From positions 62,001 through 126,000 of the forward strand of contig CAJKDY010000006.1 of the NCBI GenBank assembly GCA_905198835.1: a stretch of 64,000 nt of DNA. The letters run 5' to 3'. The position numbers and the translations under genes were made by a program. Below, in pieces: positions 1 through 7,601 of the stretch; position 1 is the stretch's first letter, and every line of letters starts with the position of its first letter. The DNA is from an uncultured Eubacteriales bacterium (GTDB taxonomy: Bacteria > Bacillota > Clostridia > Oscillospirales > Oscillospiraceae). The notes beneath the pieces were generated by a model. The model was given only the letters and a program-made list of their open reading frames with translations. It was not told where the DNA came from and made no database searches.

Positions 1-1491
1 CATCATGACGTATCCATGGCCACAGACCGGCCGGTGGAGGATAGCAGTTGGGAGATCGCCGAGACCGAGGACAGCGCGGAGCTGGTGCTCCACCGGGGCC
101 GCACGGGCCAGAGCGTGGATCAGGCCCAGCTTCTGGCAGACATTGCCAAGGCGTTGGAGGAGGGCCAGAGCGCCGTTACCGCCCGGGTCGATACCCAGCC
201 GCCTGCCGCCACCACCCTTGCCGAGCTGAAGCGGGAGGTGGACCGGGAGCCGGAGAACGCCACGCTGGATGTGGAGACCAACGAGGTCGTTCCTCACAAG
301 CTGGGGCTGCTGCTGTCCGACGTCCAGGAGGCCCAGCGGCTCTTTGACGCCGCCGCCGAGGGCGAGACGGTGCGTTTGCCCTTGGAGGTGACGGCGCCCG
401 AGATCACCACCCTGGACCTGCGCGCCAGTCTGTTCCGGGACCTGCTGGGCGAGGGCACCAGCAAGATCTCCGGTGACGCCAACCGGGTGGGCAACGTGAA
501 GCTGGCCGCCGAGGCCTGCAACGGCGTGATCCTGCTCCCCGGCGAGCAGATGAGCTACAACAAGACCACCGGCCAGCGCACCGCCGCCAAGGGCTACCGC
601 AAGGCCTCCGGCTACACCGCCAAGGGTATTGAGGACATGGTGGGCGGCGGCGTTTGCCAGCCCTCGTCCACGCTGTATCTGGCCTGTCTGAACGCCGATC
701 TGGAGATCGTGCAGCGCGCCAATCACCGCTATACCGTCTCCTATATGCCCGACGGTATGGACGCCACCGTGAGCTGGCCCAATCTGGACTATGTTTTTGC
801 CAATAGCACCCCCTACCCCATCAAGGTGGTCACCTCCATTGAAAACCGGGTGCTCACCGTGCGTATCTACGGCACCAAGACCGATGACAGCTATGTGAAG
901 ATGGAGAGCGTGCGGCTGTCCACCACCCCCGCGGGGGTGAAATATGAGCCCGACGAGACCGTGCCCCAGGGTACTACCAAGGTCCTGCAGGGCGCCCACA
1001 CCGGCAAGAAGGTCCAGGTCTACAAGAACATCTATAATGGCGACGGCACCCTGCGCAGCCGCACCCTGGTCAGCACCGATACCTACCGCCCCGGCGACAA
1101 GATCGTAGCCTATAACCCGCTGGACGGCGCGCCCGACGGCAGTGTGGCCCCAGTGACCGATCCCAACGCCCCCATTGTTGATCCTATGACGGGCTTCCTG
1201 GTGGACCCCAACACCGGCGCGGTCATTACCGACCCCGTCACCGGCGAGCCTATGCTGCCCCAGCCCTCTGCCGACCCCAATGCCGGGCAGACGGAAGACC
1301 CGGCCCAGACCCCCGCGCCCGGGCCCTCCACCGAGCCCTCCGTTGGGCCTACGGCCGAGCCTTCTGGCGAGCCTACGGCCGAGCCCACACCCAGCACACA
1401 GCCCAGTCCCGAGCCGCCGACCCAGAGCGAAACGCCGGTGCTGCCCCCAGTACCGGAGGCCGTGTCCCCCGAGGGCATCCCCCAGGGCTAA
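1..1491 (+). CDS. VanW family protein with G5 domain, 5' end cut by window
   Basis: The reading frame is open from base 1, and the first ATG (16) has no ribosome-binding site, so the gene starts outside the window; 496 residues are visible. The VanW domain covers about residues 150-275 of the fragment and carries the family hallmark GGGVCQPSSTLY at 215-226. Before it lies part of a helical region like the peptidoglycan-binding domain usually found upstream of VanW. A G5 domain follows (about 313-371). The last 75 residues are rich in Pro, Glu, Thr and Ser in PTAEPSGEPTAEP-like repeats, as in wall-spanning tails. VanW proteins are surface proteins of unclear biochemical role that travel with vancomycin-resistance genes in some species; no van genes are seen here. 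A cell-wall role is inferred from the architecture. Confidence 0.88.
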   Translation, partial: HHDVSMATDRPVEDSSWEIAETEDSAELVLHRGRTGQSVDQAQLLADIAKALEEGQSAVTARVDTQPPAATTLAELKREVDREPENATLDVETNEVVPHKLGLLLSDVQEAQRLFDAAAEGETVRLPLEVTAPEITTLDLRASLFRDLLGEGTSKISGDANRVGNVKLAAEACNGVILLPGEQMSYNKTTGQRTAAKGYRKASGYTAKGIEDMVGGGVCQPSSTLYLACLNADLEIVQRANHRYTVSYMPDGMDATVSWPNLDYVFANSTPYPIKVVTSIENRVLTVRIYGTKTDDSYVKMESVRLSTTPAGVKYEPDETVPQGTTKVLQGAHTGKKVQVYKNIYNGDGTLRSRTLVSTDTYRPGDKIVAYNPLDGAPDGSVAPVTDPNAPIVDPMTGFLVDPNTGAVITDPVTGEPMLPQPSADPNAGQTEDPAQTPAPGPSTEPSVGPTAEPSGEPTAEPTPSTQPSPEPPTQSETPVLPPVPEAVSPEGIPQG

Positions 1492-1514
1492 GGATGGTAT
1501 TTGTCAACGTTGCC

Positions 1515-1559
1515 AAGACCCGGTGCGGACTGTCAGAGCCGCGCCGGGTCTTGCTTTTT
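1515..1559 (+). terminator. Rho-independent terminator after the VanW gene
   Basis: A 9-bp perfect stem, AAGACCCGG at 1515-1523 with CCGGGTCTT at 1544-1552, is followed by GCTTTTT. It ends the VanW transcript. The next gene's promoter overlaps its T tract. Confidence 0.85.
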
Positions 1560-1579
1560 CGCAAACGCCTTGCTATACT
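1551..1579 (+). promoter_or_regulatory. Sigma-A promoter of the cysteine desulfurase gene
   Basis: TTGCTT (1551-1556), a 17-bp spacer and TATACT (1574-1579) lie about 40 bp before the start codon at 1618 and overlap the preceding terminator. Confidence 0.55.
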
Positions 1580-1617
1580 AAAGCTATATTGCATTTTCTT
1601 GCCAAGGAGCGCCATCC

Positions 1618-2745
1618 ATGACACATTATTTGGACTATGCCGCCACCGCGCCGGTCCTGCCCCAGGCCGCCCAGGCCGCCCAGGCCGCGCTGGAACGGTT
1701 TTATAACCCTTCGTCTCAATATCCGCCGGCCCTGGACGCAGACAAGGATCTGACCGCCTGCCGCCGGGTGCTGGCCGGCGCTCTGGGCTGTCAGATCGAG
1801 GAGGTCTTTTTTACCTCCGGCGGTACCGAGGGGGATAACTGGGCCGTGGCCTGGGCGCGCCAGCGCAAAAAGGGCCATATCATCACCACAGCCATCGAGC
1901 ATCCCGCGGTACTGGAGCCCGTCAAGGCTCTGGCCGGCCAGGGCTTTGATGTGACCTATCTCCCGGTGGACGCCACCGGACATATTCGGGTAGAGGACTT
2001 CAAGGCCGCCCTCCGGGAGGACACGGTGCTCTGCTCGGTGATGCTGGTGAACAACGAGCTGGGAACGCTCCAGCCCGTTAAGGAGTGTTGCGCTGCCGCC
2101 AAGGCGTACAACAGGGACATCTTCTTCCATACCGACGCGGTCCAGGCCTTTTTGAAGCTGCCCTTCTCCGCCCGGGACCTGGGGGTGGACGCCCTCACCG
2201 TCTCAGGACACAAGGTGGGCGCGCCCAAGGGTGTGGGGGCGATGTTCCTAAAGAAGGGGAGCAAGCTCAAGCCTTTGCTGCTGGGCGGCGGACAGGAGCG
2301 GGGGATGCGCTCGGGCACAGAGTCCACCGTGCTCATTGCGGCGCTGTGCGCGGCAGTGGAGGTGGGGCTGGAGGGCCAAAAGACGGAGCTGGCGCGCCTT
2401 GGCGCGCTCCAGGACTACGCGGTGGAGACCCTGAGCGCCGCCATTCCCGAGCTGCGCGTGATCTCCCGGGGCGATGTGCCCCACATTTTGGCTCTGACTC
2501 TGCCGGGCTATAAGAGTGAGGTGCTGGTGCGGTTCTTGGGCGATCGGGGCGTCTACCTCTCCTCCGGCTCGGCCTGCCACAAGGGCAAGGCCAGCCATGT
2601 CTACGCCGCTCTGGGGCTGGAAAAGTCCTGGCTCACCGGGGCCCTGCGGATCTCGCTGGGCAAGGGAAGCGTCAAGGAGGACGTGGACGCGCTGGCCCAG
2701 GGCTTGTCCGAGGCCAAGACCCTGCTTTTTACCAGTATGTCGTAG
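1618..2745 (+). CDS. Cysteine desulfurase (class V aminotransferase, NifS/IscS-like)
   Basis: This PLP enzyme removes sulfur from cysteine to give alanine and an enzyme persulfide that supplies Fe-S cluster or thio-tRNA synthesis in the cytoplasm. At 375 residues it has normal family length. The PLP lysine is in SGHK (Lys199), the TDAVQ motif precedes it, and the catalytic cysteine is in SSGSAC (Cys320). The residues after that Cys (HKGKASHV) place it in the NifS-like group with a short active-site loop. AAGGAG sits before the ATG. No scaffold gene (iscU, sufU) or thiI is adjacent, so the sulfur acceptor is unknown; tRNA thiolation is possible. A MATE exporter follows closely (23 bp) and is probably cotranscribed. 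Confidence 0.93.
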   Translation: MTHYLDYAATAPVLPQAAQAAQAALERFYNPSSQYPPALDADKDLTACRRVLAGALGCQIEEVFFTSGGTEGDNWAVAWARQRKKGHIITTAIEHPAVLEPVKALAGQGFDVTYLPVDATGHIRVEDFKAALREDTVLCSVMLVNNELGTLQPVKECCAAAKAYNRDIFFHTDAVQAFLKLPFSARDLGVDALTVSGHKVGAPKGVGAMFLKKGSKLKPLLLGGGQERGMRSGTESTVLIAALCAAVEVGLEGQKTELARLGALQDYAVETLSAAIPELRVISRGDVPHILALTLPGYKSEVLVRFLGDRGVYLSSGSACHKGKASHVYAALGLEKSWLTGALRISLGKGSVKEDVDALAQGLSEAKTLLFTSMS

Positions 2746-2768
2746 ATTTCAAACGAGGAGTATCCGTT

Positions 2769-4148
2769 ATGTTTTCCTATATGCGCCAAGGGCGCGGGTT
2801 CTATAGGAACCTGGCCCGTCTGGCTCTGCCCATCGTTTTGCAGAATCTCATCACCGAGTCCCTGGCCCTGGCCGACACCTTCATGGTGGGTACCCTGGGG
2901 GAGGGGCCCCTGGCCGGGGTAGCCCTGGCCAATATCCCTGTCTTTGTAGAGCAGTTGATGATCTTCGGGCTACAAAGCGGATCCATGGTCCTCATTAGCC
3001 AGTTCTACGGCAAGGGGGACCGGGACTCCATCGACCGGGTGCTGGGCATCGGCGCCTATGCCGCGGGCGGGCTGACCGCCTTGTTTGGCTGCGTGATGTT
3101 CTTTTTCCCCAACTGGTTCATGGGCCTTTTTGGCAACGACCCGGCGGTGGTATCCATCGCCGCGCGCTACGGCAGGATCGTGGCCTTTTCCATCCTCTTC
3201 GGCGGGCTGAGCGAGGTCTACATCGCCGCCCACCGGGCTATGGGAAATCCGAAGATCGGTATGTATATCCTGGCCGCCTCTATGGGGATCAACGTCTGTC
3301 TCAACTATGTCCTCATTTTTGGTAAGCTGGGCCTTCCCGCTATGGGCGTAGAGGGAGCCGCGCTGGCCACCCTGATCGCCCGGGGCGTTCAGCTGTTGCT
3401 GGCCCTGGCCCACGCGGTGTGGAACAAGCGCTACCGCATCCAGCCCCCGCGCTTTTTCCGGCCGGGCTGGGCCATGGTGAAAAAGTATGTCCGATACGCG
3501 ACCCCCGTGATCCTCAACGAGACCCTCTGGGGTCTGGGCACCGCCCTCTATCCCACCATCATGGGCCATATGGACGGCTCCCAGGCCATTCTGGCGGCCT
3601 ACTCCCTGGCGGGCAACGTGCAGAATATCTGCATCGTGGCCATCTTCGCCGTGGCGGGCAGCACCTCCATTATCATCGGCCAGGCCATCGGTAGCGGTGA
3701 GCGAGAGCGGGTGCGGGAACTGGGACGGGTACTGGACACCGTGGCGGTGCTGGTGGGCGCGGTGGTGGGGGCGATCGCCCTGCCGCTGATCCGCTTTGTG
3801 GTGGCCCCCTGGCTCTACCCGCTGTTCCAGCTCTCTGACCGGGCCGGGGAGATCACCACCATGATGCTCACCGTCACCTTTGCCGCCCTGCCTCTGCGCT
3901 CGTTCAATACCACCAATATCGTGGGCGTTTTGCGGGGCGGGGGAGACGTGACCACCGCCGCTGTCATCGACCTGGCCTTTTTGTGGGTCATGGCCATCCC
4001 GCTGTCCGCCCTGGCGGGCCTGGTACTGCGCTTGGACATTTTCTGGGTCTACTCGGTCCAGGCCCTGGAGCAGGGTGTCAAGAGCGTTGTGGGCTGGCTG
4101 CGTCTGCGCTCGGGCAAGTGGGTCCGGGATGTGACCGTCGCCGCATAA
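2769..4148 (+). CDS. MATE family multidrug/cation exporter
   Basis: A 459-residue integral membrane protein with about twelve hydrophobic helices in two similar halves, as in MATE antiporters that use an Na+ or H+ gradient to expel drugs or metabolites. The N-terminal half has the usual pattern (LALPIVLQNLITESLALAD) and the second half starts near YVRYATPVILNETLWGLG. It begins 23 bp after the cysteine desulfurase gene, with an ACGAGGAG ribosome-binding site, so an operon is likely. The substrate cannot be told from sequence. A second MATE gene lies at 42858. Confidence 0.92.
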   Translation: MFSYMRQGRGFYRNLARLALPIVLQNLITESLALADTFMVGTLGEGPLAGVALANIPVFVEQLMIFGLQSGSMVLISQFYGKGDRDSIDRVLGIGAYAAGGLTALFGCVMFFFPNWFMGLFGNDPAVVSIAARYGRIVAFSILFGGLSEVYIAAHRAMGNPKIGMYILAASMGINVCLNYVLIFGKLGLPAMGVEGAALATLIARGVQLLLALAHAVWNKRYRIQPPRFFRPGWAMVKKYVRYATPVILNETLWGLGTALYPTIMGHMDGSQAILAAYSLAGNVQNICIVAIFAVAGSTSIIIGQAIGSGERERVRELGRVLDTVAVLVGAVVGAIALPLIRFVVAPWLYPLFQLSDRAGEITTMMLTVTFAALPLRSFNTTNIVGVLRGGGDVTTAAVIDLAFLWVMAIPLSALAGLVLRLDIFWVYSVQALEQGVKSVVGWLRLRSGKWVRDVTVAA

Positions 4149-4181
4149 GTTTACATAATATTTTTTAGGAGGAATACCACC

Positions 4182-4550
4182 ATGCAAACCATCCACACGG
4201 AAAACGCCCCTGCTGCCATCGGACCCTACTCCCAGGCCCAGATCGTTGCCGGGCTGGTGTTCACTTCGGGCCAGATCCCCGTGGACCCCGCCACCGGCGA
4301 CATTCCCGCGGGCATCGCCGCCCAGACCGAGCAGAGCTGCAAAAACGTCTGCGCCATTTTGAAGGCCGCCGGCGTGGGCGCGGACAAGGTGGTCAAGACC
4401 ACCTGCTTCCTGGCCGATATCGCCGACTTTGCCGCCTTCAACGAGGTCTACGCCCGGTTCTTCCCCGGCAAGCCCGCCCGGAGTTGCGTGGCAGTGCGCG
4501 ACCTTCCCAAGGGGGTCCTCTGCGAGATCGAGGCCATCGCTGAGGCTTGA
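4182..4550 (+). CDS. ridA: RidA family reactive intermediate deaminase
   Basis: At 122 residues this is the normal size for RidA (YjgF/YER057c). RidA hydrolyses the reactive enamine/imine intermediates released by PLP dehydratases and so protects PLP enzymes. The family motifs are present: IGPYSQA near the N-terminus, FTSGQIPVDP, and the signature RSCVAVRDLPKG with its conserved Arg near residue 100, followed by the conserved Glu in CEIEAIA. It has a strong TTAGGAGG ribosome-binding site. It lies 33 bp after the MATE gene, in an AT-rich gap that holds one copy of the GTTTACATAA word, and before a bidirectional terminator. Confidence 0.95.
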   Translation: MQTIHTENAPAAIGPYSQAQIVAGLVFTSGQIPVDPATGDIPAGIAAQTEQSCKNVCAILKAAGVGADKVVKTTCFLADIADFAAFNEVYARFFPGKPARSCVAVRDLPKGVLCEIEAIAEA

Positions 4551-4572
4551 GGAAAATAAGTTTACATCATGC

Positions 4573-4604
4573 AAAAGGACCGAGCCTAAGGCTCGGTCCT
4601 TTTT
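4573..4604. terminator. Bidirectional terminator between ridA and the PTS IIC gene
   Basis: AAAAGGACCGAGCC and GGCTCGGTCCTTTTT form a 14-bp stem with a TAA loop. An A tract on one side and a T tract on the other let it serve the converging genes on both strands. Confidence 0.9.
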
Positions 4605-4622
4605 GTCTTTGGGAAGGAGAGT

Positions 4623-5732
4623 TCAGGCGGCCAGGGTCAGGTCGCCCTCCTTGATCCAACCGATCTTCCGCAGCGCCAGGCCAAAGAGCCAGGTCAGCAC
4701 CGCGGGGAGGACAAAGGAGATGAGGATCAGGCCCACCCAGTCCATGGCAGCGGGCGTAATGGCTTGCGCACCGTTGAGAATGGCCTTCTCGCTGGGGGAG
4801 ACCCAGCCGGTCCAGACTCCCAGCTGGCCGCAGAAGCCGCAGGTGCCCATGCCGGAATTGATGGGCGCGCCGTTCATCTCCAGGCGGAACAGGCAGGTGG
4901 CCAGGGGCCCGGTGATGGCGCTTGTGAGGATAGGGGGCAGCCAGATCCGGGGATTCTTGACGATGTTGGGCATCTGGAGCATACTGGTGCCGATGCCCTG
5001 GCTCACCAGGCCGCCCCAGCGGTTCTCCCGGAAGGACATCACGGCGAAGCCTACCATTTGGGCACAGCAGCCCGCCACCGCCGCGCCGCCGGCCAGGCCG
5101 GTGAGGCCCAGCACCGAGCAGATGGCCGCCGAGGAGATGGGCAGGGTGAGGGCGATGCCCACCAGCACGCTGACCAGCATCCCCATCCAGAAGGGCTGGA
5201 GCTCGGTGGAGCGCATGATGAGCTGGCCGAAGGCGTCGGCCACCGCGCCGATTGGGGGCGCGATGAGCCAGGCCAGGCCTACCCCGGAGAGGATGGTGAC
5301 GATGGGAGTGACCAAAATATCGACCTTGGTCTCCTTGCTCACCGCCTTGCCCAGTTCGGTAGCTACGATGGCCACGAACAAGACGGCCAGCGGGCCGCCC
5401 GCTCCGCCCAGAGCGTTGCAGGCGTAGCCTGCCGTCACCAGCGAAAAGAGCACCAGCGGCGGCGCTTGCAGCGCGTAGCCGATGGCCACTGCCATGGCCG
5501 GGCCGGACATGAACGAGCAAAGCCCGCCCACGGTGTAGCCCACGTCGTTGATCTTGATGACCTGGGCGGTCAAAAAGCCGATGCCAAATTGGGTGCCCAG
5601 GGTGTTGAGGATGGTGCCGATGAGCAGCGAGGCAAAGAGCCCCTGGGCCATGGCCCCCAGGGCGTCGATGCCGTAGCGCTTTGCGGAGAATACGATATTT
5701 TTGCGTTTGAGAAATGCTTTGATCTTGTCCAT
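4623..5732 (-). CDS. PTS transporter subunit IIC (PTS_EIIC_2 type)
   Basis: A roughly 369-residue membrane protein with about ten hydrophobic segments, matching the stand-alone EIIC family of the PTS_EIIC_2 type. EIIC is the sugar-translocating channel of phosphotransferase systems. The motifs GGLCSFMSGPAMAVAIGYAL and NGAPINSGMGTCGFCGQ are typical of this family. I place the start at the ATG 5732 (MDKIKAF) because GGAGGT lies 7 bp before it; the longer frame would begin at a TTG inside that ribosome-binding site. No IIA or IIB gene is adjacent, so it must borrow partners or act as an orphan permease. The substrate is unknown. Its promoter sits in a dyad shared with yabP. Confidence 0.85.
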   Translation of the reverse strand: MDKIKAFLKRKNIVFSAKRYGIDALGAMAQGLFASLLIGTILNTLGTQFGIGFLTAQVIKINDVGYTVGGLCSFMSGPAMAVAIGYALQAPPLVLFSLVTAGYACNALGGAGGPLAVLFVAIVATELGKAVSKETKVDILVTPIVTILSGVGLAWLIAPPIGAVADAFGQLIMRSTELQPFWMGMLVSVLVGIALTLPISSAAICSVLGLTGLAGGAAVAGCCAQMVGFAVMSFRENRWGGLVSQGIGTSMLQMPNIVKNPRIWLPPILTSAITGPLATCLFRLEMNGAPINSGMGTCGFCGQLGVWTGWVSPSEKAILNGAQAITPAAMDWVGLILISFVLPAVLTWLFGLALRKIGWIKEGDLTLAA

Positions 5733-5761
5733 GCCGTCTACCTCCAAAAGGGTTTGCCGAT

Positions 5762-5790
5762 ATTATGACGACAATGGCGGGAAATGTCAA
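5762..5790 (-). promoter_or_regulatory. Sigma-A promoter of the PTS IIC gene
   Basis: On the minus strand TTGACA (5790-5785), a 17-bp spacer and CATAAT (5767-5762). One arm of the ATGACGACA dyad overlaps the -10 element, as expected for a repressor site. Confidence 0.7.
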
Positions 5791-5818
5791 GAGGGCATAT
5801 TTGTCCCACTGTCGTCAT
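5765..5818. promoter_or_regulatory. Inverted-repeat operator candidate between PTS IIC and yabP
   Basis: ATGACGACA (5765-5773) is repeated as TGTCGTCAT (5810-5818), a perfect 9-bp inverted repeat 36 bp apart. A weaker inner symmetry (GGGAAAT with ATTTGTCCC) lies inside it. The arms bracket the IIC promoter, one on its -10 and one upstream of its -35. The binding protein is unknown. Confidence 0.5.
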
Positions 5819-5823
5819 AGGCT
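5795..5823 (+). promoter_or_regulatory. Sigma-E-like sporulation promoter of yabP
   Basis: GCATATT (5795-5801) matches the -35 and CATAGGCT (5816-5823) matches the CATA...T form of the -10 of mother-cell sigma-E promoters, with 14 bp between. It lies about 24 bp before the yabP start. The YabP family is known to be sporulation-specific. Confidence 0.5.
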
Positions 5824-5846
5824 CATCACGAAAGGGGACGAGGCAT

Positions 5847-6122
5847 ATGGAAAACACCGTACAGATGGGAAGCCACAAGGTCACGCTGCTGGACCGGGGC
5901 CGCTTGGAGATCACCGGGGTGGAGGAGGTGGAGAGCTTCGACGAGGGCACAATCATTATGTCAACCAATCGGGGCGAGCTGACCGTCCGGGGCCAGGGGC
6001 TCCACATTGGCACCCTGAGTCTGGAGGGAGGCGCGCTGAAGGTGGACGGCACGGTGGATTCGCTGAGCTATGAGGACACGCCGGAGGACCGGGGCGGTCT
6101 GCTGAGCCGTCTGTTCCGATGA
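5847..6122 (+). CDS. yabP: Sporulation protein YabP
   Basis: This 91-residue protein matches YabP: N-terminal HKVTLLDRGRLEITGVEEVESFDE, then the beta-rich GTIIMSTNRGELTVRGQGLHI typical of the YabP/YqfC family. YabP and YabQ are made in the mother cell and needed for spore cortex formation. I chose the ATG at 5847 because AAAGGGG precedes it and it starts at the conserved N-terminus; longer upstream frames lack family similarity. It overlaps yabQ by 4 bp (ATGA), so the two are translationally coupled. Confidence 0.93.
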   Translation: MENTVQMGSHKVTLLDRGRLEITGVEEVESFDEGTIIMSTNRGELTVRGQGLHIGTLSLEGGALKVDGTVDSLSYEDTPEDRGGLLSRLFR

Positions 6123-6829
6123 CGCCGGAGGAGGCTCTGGGCAATGTCCCCATGGCCCAGGCCGTCGCCTTTGGCTGGGCGCTGTGCCTGGGGGCGTGCT
6201 TTGGGGCCTTTTACGACCTGCTGCGGCTCGTTCGCCTGGGCCGGGGCAGCCGGGTGTGGGCGGCGGTGGTGGACAGCCTTTTCTGGTGCGCCGTCTGTGC
6301 CGCCTTTATGGGCTATACCGTGGCGGCCACGGCGGGCAGGGTAGAGGTCTATGCCTTGTGCGCCAGCGTGTTAGGGGCCGCGGCCTATTTTGCCCTGCTC
6401 AGTCCGCTGGTGCGGCGTGCGGAGGGACTGCTGTTTCGTGTAGGCGGCTTTTTGTGGCGGATTTTTACCGCGCCGTGGCGGCTGCTGGGCCGGGGAATAA
6501 AAAAATTTTGGAAATTTTGCAAAAAACACTTTTCTTTTTTGAGAAGTTGGTTTACAATAATAGGGCAACTTGGGTCCAAGTCTGGAAACGCGAAAGAGAA
6601 AAGACGAGAGAGAGGAGGTCGAGGCTGGTATGAGAGTGAAGCGAGCGGGGATGCTGACCAAGCTGCTCATCCTCATATTGCTGGTGGCCACGGTGACCAC
6701 CTACCTCAACCTCCAAAACGAGCTGCGGGGACTCACGGCGCAACAGGCGACGCTGGAGCGGCAAAACGAAAAGGTGCGCCAGGAAAACGAGTCTCTGTCC
6801 GCCGCCATCGCCCAAAAGGACGACCCTGA
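6119..6829 (+). CDS. yabQ: Sporulation protein YabQ, with an unusually long C-terminus
   Basis: YabQ is a mother-cell membrane protein required for cortex formation. Residues 1-105 give about four hydrophobic segments (GWALCLGACFGAFYDLLRL first), followed by a basic region (IKKFWKFCKKHFSFLRSWF) typical of the family's end. The frame does not stop there. It runs on for about 85 residues, and the last 66 codons read divIC (from 6630) in another frame, with low-complexity His/Gly-rich sequence. So the stop codon seems to have been lost, or a small indel in the A/T runs near 6497-6540 shifted the frame. The fold-bearing part looks intact. Start ATG overlaps the yabP stop. Confidence 0.82.
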   Translation: MTPEEALGNVPMAQAVAFGWALCLGACFGAFYDLLRLVRLGRGSRVWAAVVDSLFWCAVCAAFMGYTVAATAGRVEVYALCASVLGAAAYFALLSPLVRRAEGLLFRVGGFLWRIFTAPWRLLGRGIKKFWKFCKKHFSFLRSWFTIIGQLGSKSGNAKEKRRERGGRGWYESEASGDADQAAHPHIAGGHGDHLPQPPKRAAGTHGATGDAGAAKRKGAPGKRVSVRRHRPKGRP

Positions 6830-6908
6830 GCGCATCGCCGCTGTGGCGCGGGAGCGCTTGGGCTATGTGGCCCCGGGCGAGATCGTCTTTTACGACAGCG
6901 GCAACTGA
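6630..6908 (+). CDS. divIC: Septum formation initiator, DivIC/FtsB family
   Basis: A 92-residue bitopic protein: short basic cytoplasmic tail, one membrane helix (LLILILLVATVTTYL, about 10-25), a coiled coil (LRGLTAQQATLERQNEKVRQ and on), and the C-terminal motif RERLGYVAPGEIVF typical of DivIC/FtsB. It acts in the divisome with FtsL and DivIB to activate septal wall synthesis. The ATG at 6630 is chosen for the GGAGGT at 6613-6618; an upstream in-frame ATG (6570) would add residues lying inside yabQ. The order yabP-yabQ-divIC-yabR is the same as in Bacillus subtilis, which supports the call. Confidence 0.93.
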   Translation: MRVKRAGMLTKLLILILLVATVTTYLNLQNELRGLTAQQATLERQNEKVRQENESLSAAIAQKDDPERIAAVARERLGYVAPGEIVFYDSGN

Positions 6909-6952
6909 CCCGGACCGCGAGAAATCTTGGGAGAGAGGATCATTTAGAGCAT

Positions 6953-7393
6953 ATGGAGTTTGGAGTGGGTTCTATCGTAGACGGCAAGGTGACGGGCATC
7001 ACCAAGTTCGGCGCCTTTGTCTCCCTGCCCGAGGGAAAATCGGGGCTGGTACATATTTCGGAGATCGCCTATGCTTACGTCAGTGAAGTGTCCGATCACC
7101 TGCACATCGGCCAGGACGTGACGGTGAAGGTCATCGGCATCGACGAAGCGGGCCGCATCAACCTCTCCATTAAAAAGGCCATGGCGCCGCCTCCCCGCCC
7201 GGCAGGGGCCAATCCTCAGTCCAGTTCTCGCTCTGGTGGCGGCTCGGGCTATGTACCCAAGGCCGCGCCTGCCGCCCCTGCTACCTTTGAAGATCGTTTG
7301 AAGCAGTTCATGCAGCAGAGCGACTCCAAGCTCTCTGAGATCCGGGCCGCCGACCGCCGCAATACCCGCCGCAGCGGCGGCCGAGGCAGATGA
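6953..7393 (+). CDS. yabR: S1 domain RNA-binding protein YabR
   Basis: A 146-residue protein with one S1 (OB-fold) RNA-binding domain at residues 1-75 (VGSIVDGKVTGITKFGAFVSL, then GLVHISEIAYAYV and INLSIKKA). A low-complexity Pro/Ala/Gly/Ser linker and a basic Arg-rich tail (RRNTRRSGGRGR) follow and probably also bind RNA. It sits 44 bp after divIC in the same order as in Bacillus. The exact role of YabR is not established; it is a general-stress-protein-13-type S1 protein. A terminator follows. Confidence 0.93.
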   Translation: MEFGVGSIVDGKVTGITKFGAFVSLPEGKSGLVHISEIAYAYVSEVSDHLHIGQDVTVKVIGIDEAGRINLSIKKAMAPPPRPAGANPQSSSRSGGGSGYVPKAAPAAPATFEDRLKQFMQQSDSKLSEIRAADRRNTRRSGGRGR

Positions 7394-7407
7394 CCGAAAA
7401 ATCAAAA

Positions 7408-7437
7408 GGGAAGAGGCTTGTCCTCTTCTCTTTTTTA
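7408..7437 (+). terminator. Terminator after yabR
   Basis: GAAGAGG (7410-7416) pairs with CCTCTTC (7422-7428), followed by TCTTTTTT. The next promoter's -35 lies in its loop. Confidence 0.75.
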
Positions 7438-7446
7438 TTGTAGAAT
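7418..7446 (+). promoter_or_regulatory. Sigma-A promoter of the amidohydrolase/fumarase unit
   Basis: TTGTCC (7418-7423), 17 bp, TAGAAT (7441-7446). It would give a transcript starting near 7453 with a leader of about 150 nt. Confidence 0.55.
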
Positions 7447-7452
7447 AAAAAG

Positions 7453-7601
7453 AAAGGAGCGTGGCCCTTGCGGACCACGCCCGAGGGAGGCGCCGCCTCC
7501 AAAAATGGGAGAATGGAATGAACGTGGGCCAGAGACCCATGCCGCCAGTATACCACGTCCAAAGCGCGTAGTCAGGGGAAAGCAGTCGAGGGGGGAAGGG
7601 T
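7453..7601 (+). promoter_or_regulatory. Structured 5' leader of unknown class before the amidohydrolase gene
   Basis: The leader folds on inspection: CGTGG/CCACG near 7464-7484, GGAGGCG/CGCCTCC near 7487-7502, and an outer ACGTGG with CCACGT pair (about 7521 and 7553) enclosing a GGG...CCC hairpin. No known riboswitch consensus was recognised. No coding potential distinct from the gene is visible. Confidence 0.4.

Noticed and set aside
1320..1440. Repetitive tail of the VanW gene as a tandem DNA repeat
   Set aside because: The repeats are short, imperfect Pro/Glu/Thr/Ser codon repeats of a wall-spanning protein tail, common in surface proteins.
2970..4574. A 534-codon minus-strand frame across the MATE and ridA genes
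   Set aside because: Antisense shadow of two well-supported genes; composition is repetitive Gly/His/Asp with no recognisable domain.
6184..6633. Alternative frame through yabQ
   Set aside because: It lacks the membrane segments in proper order and any YabQ similarity; the frame from 6119 carries the family pattern up to about 6560.
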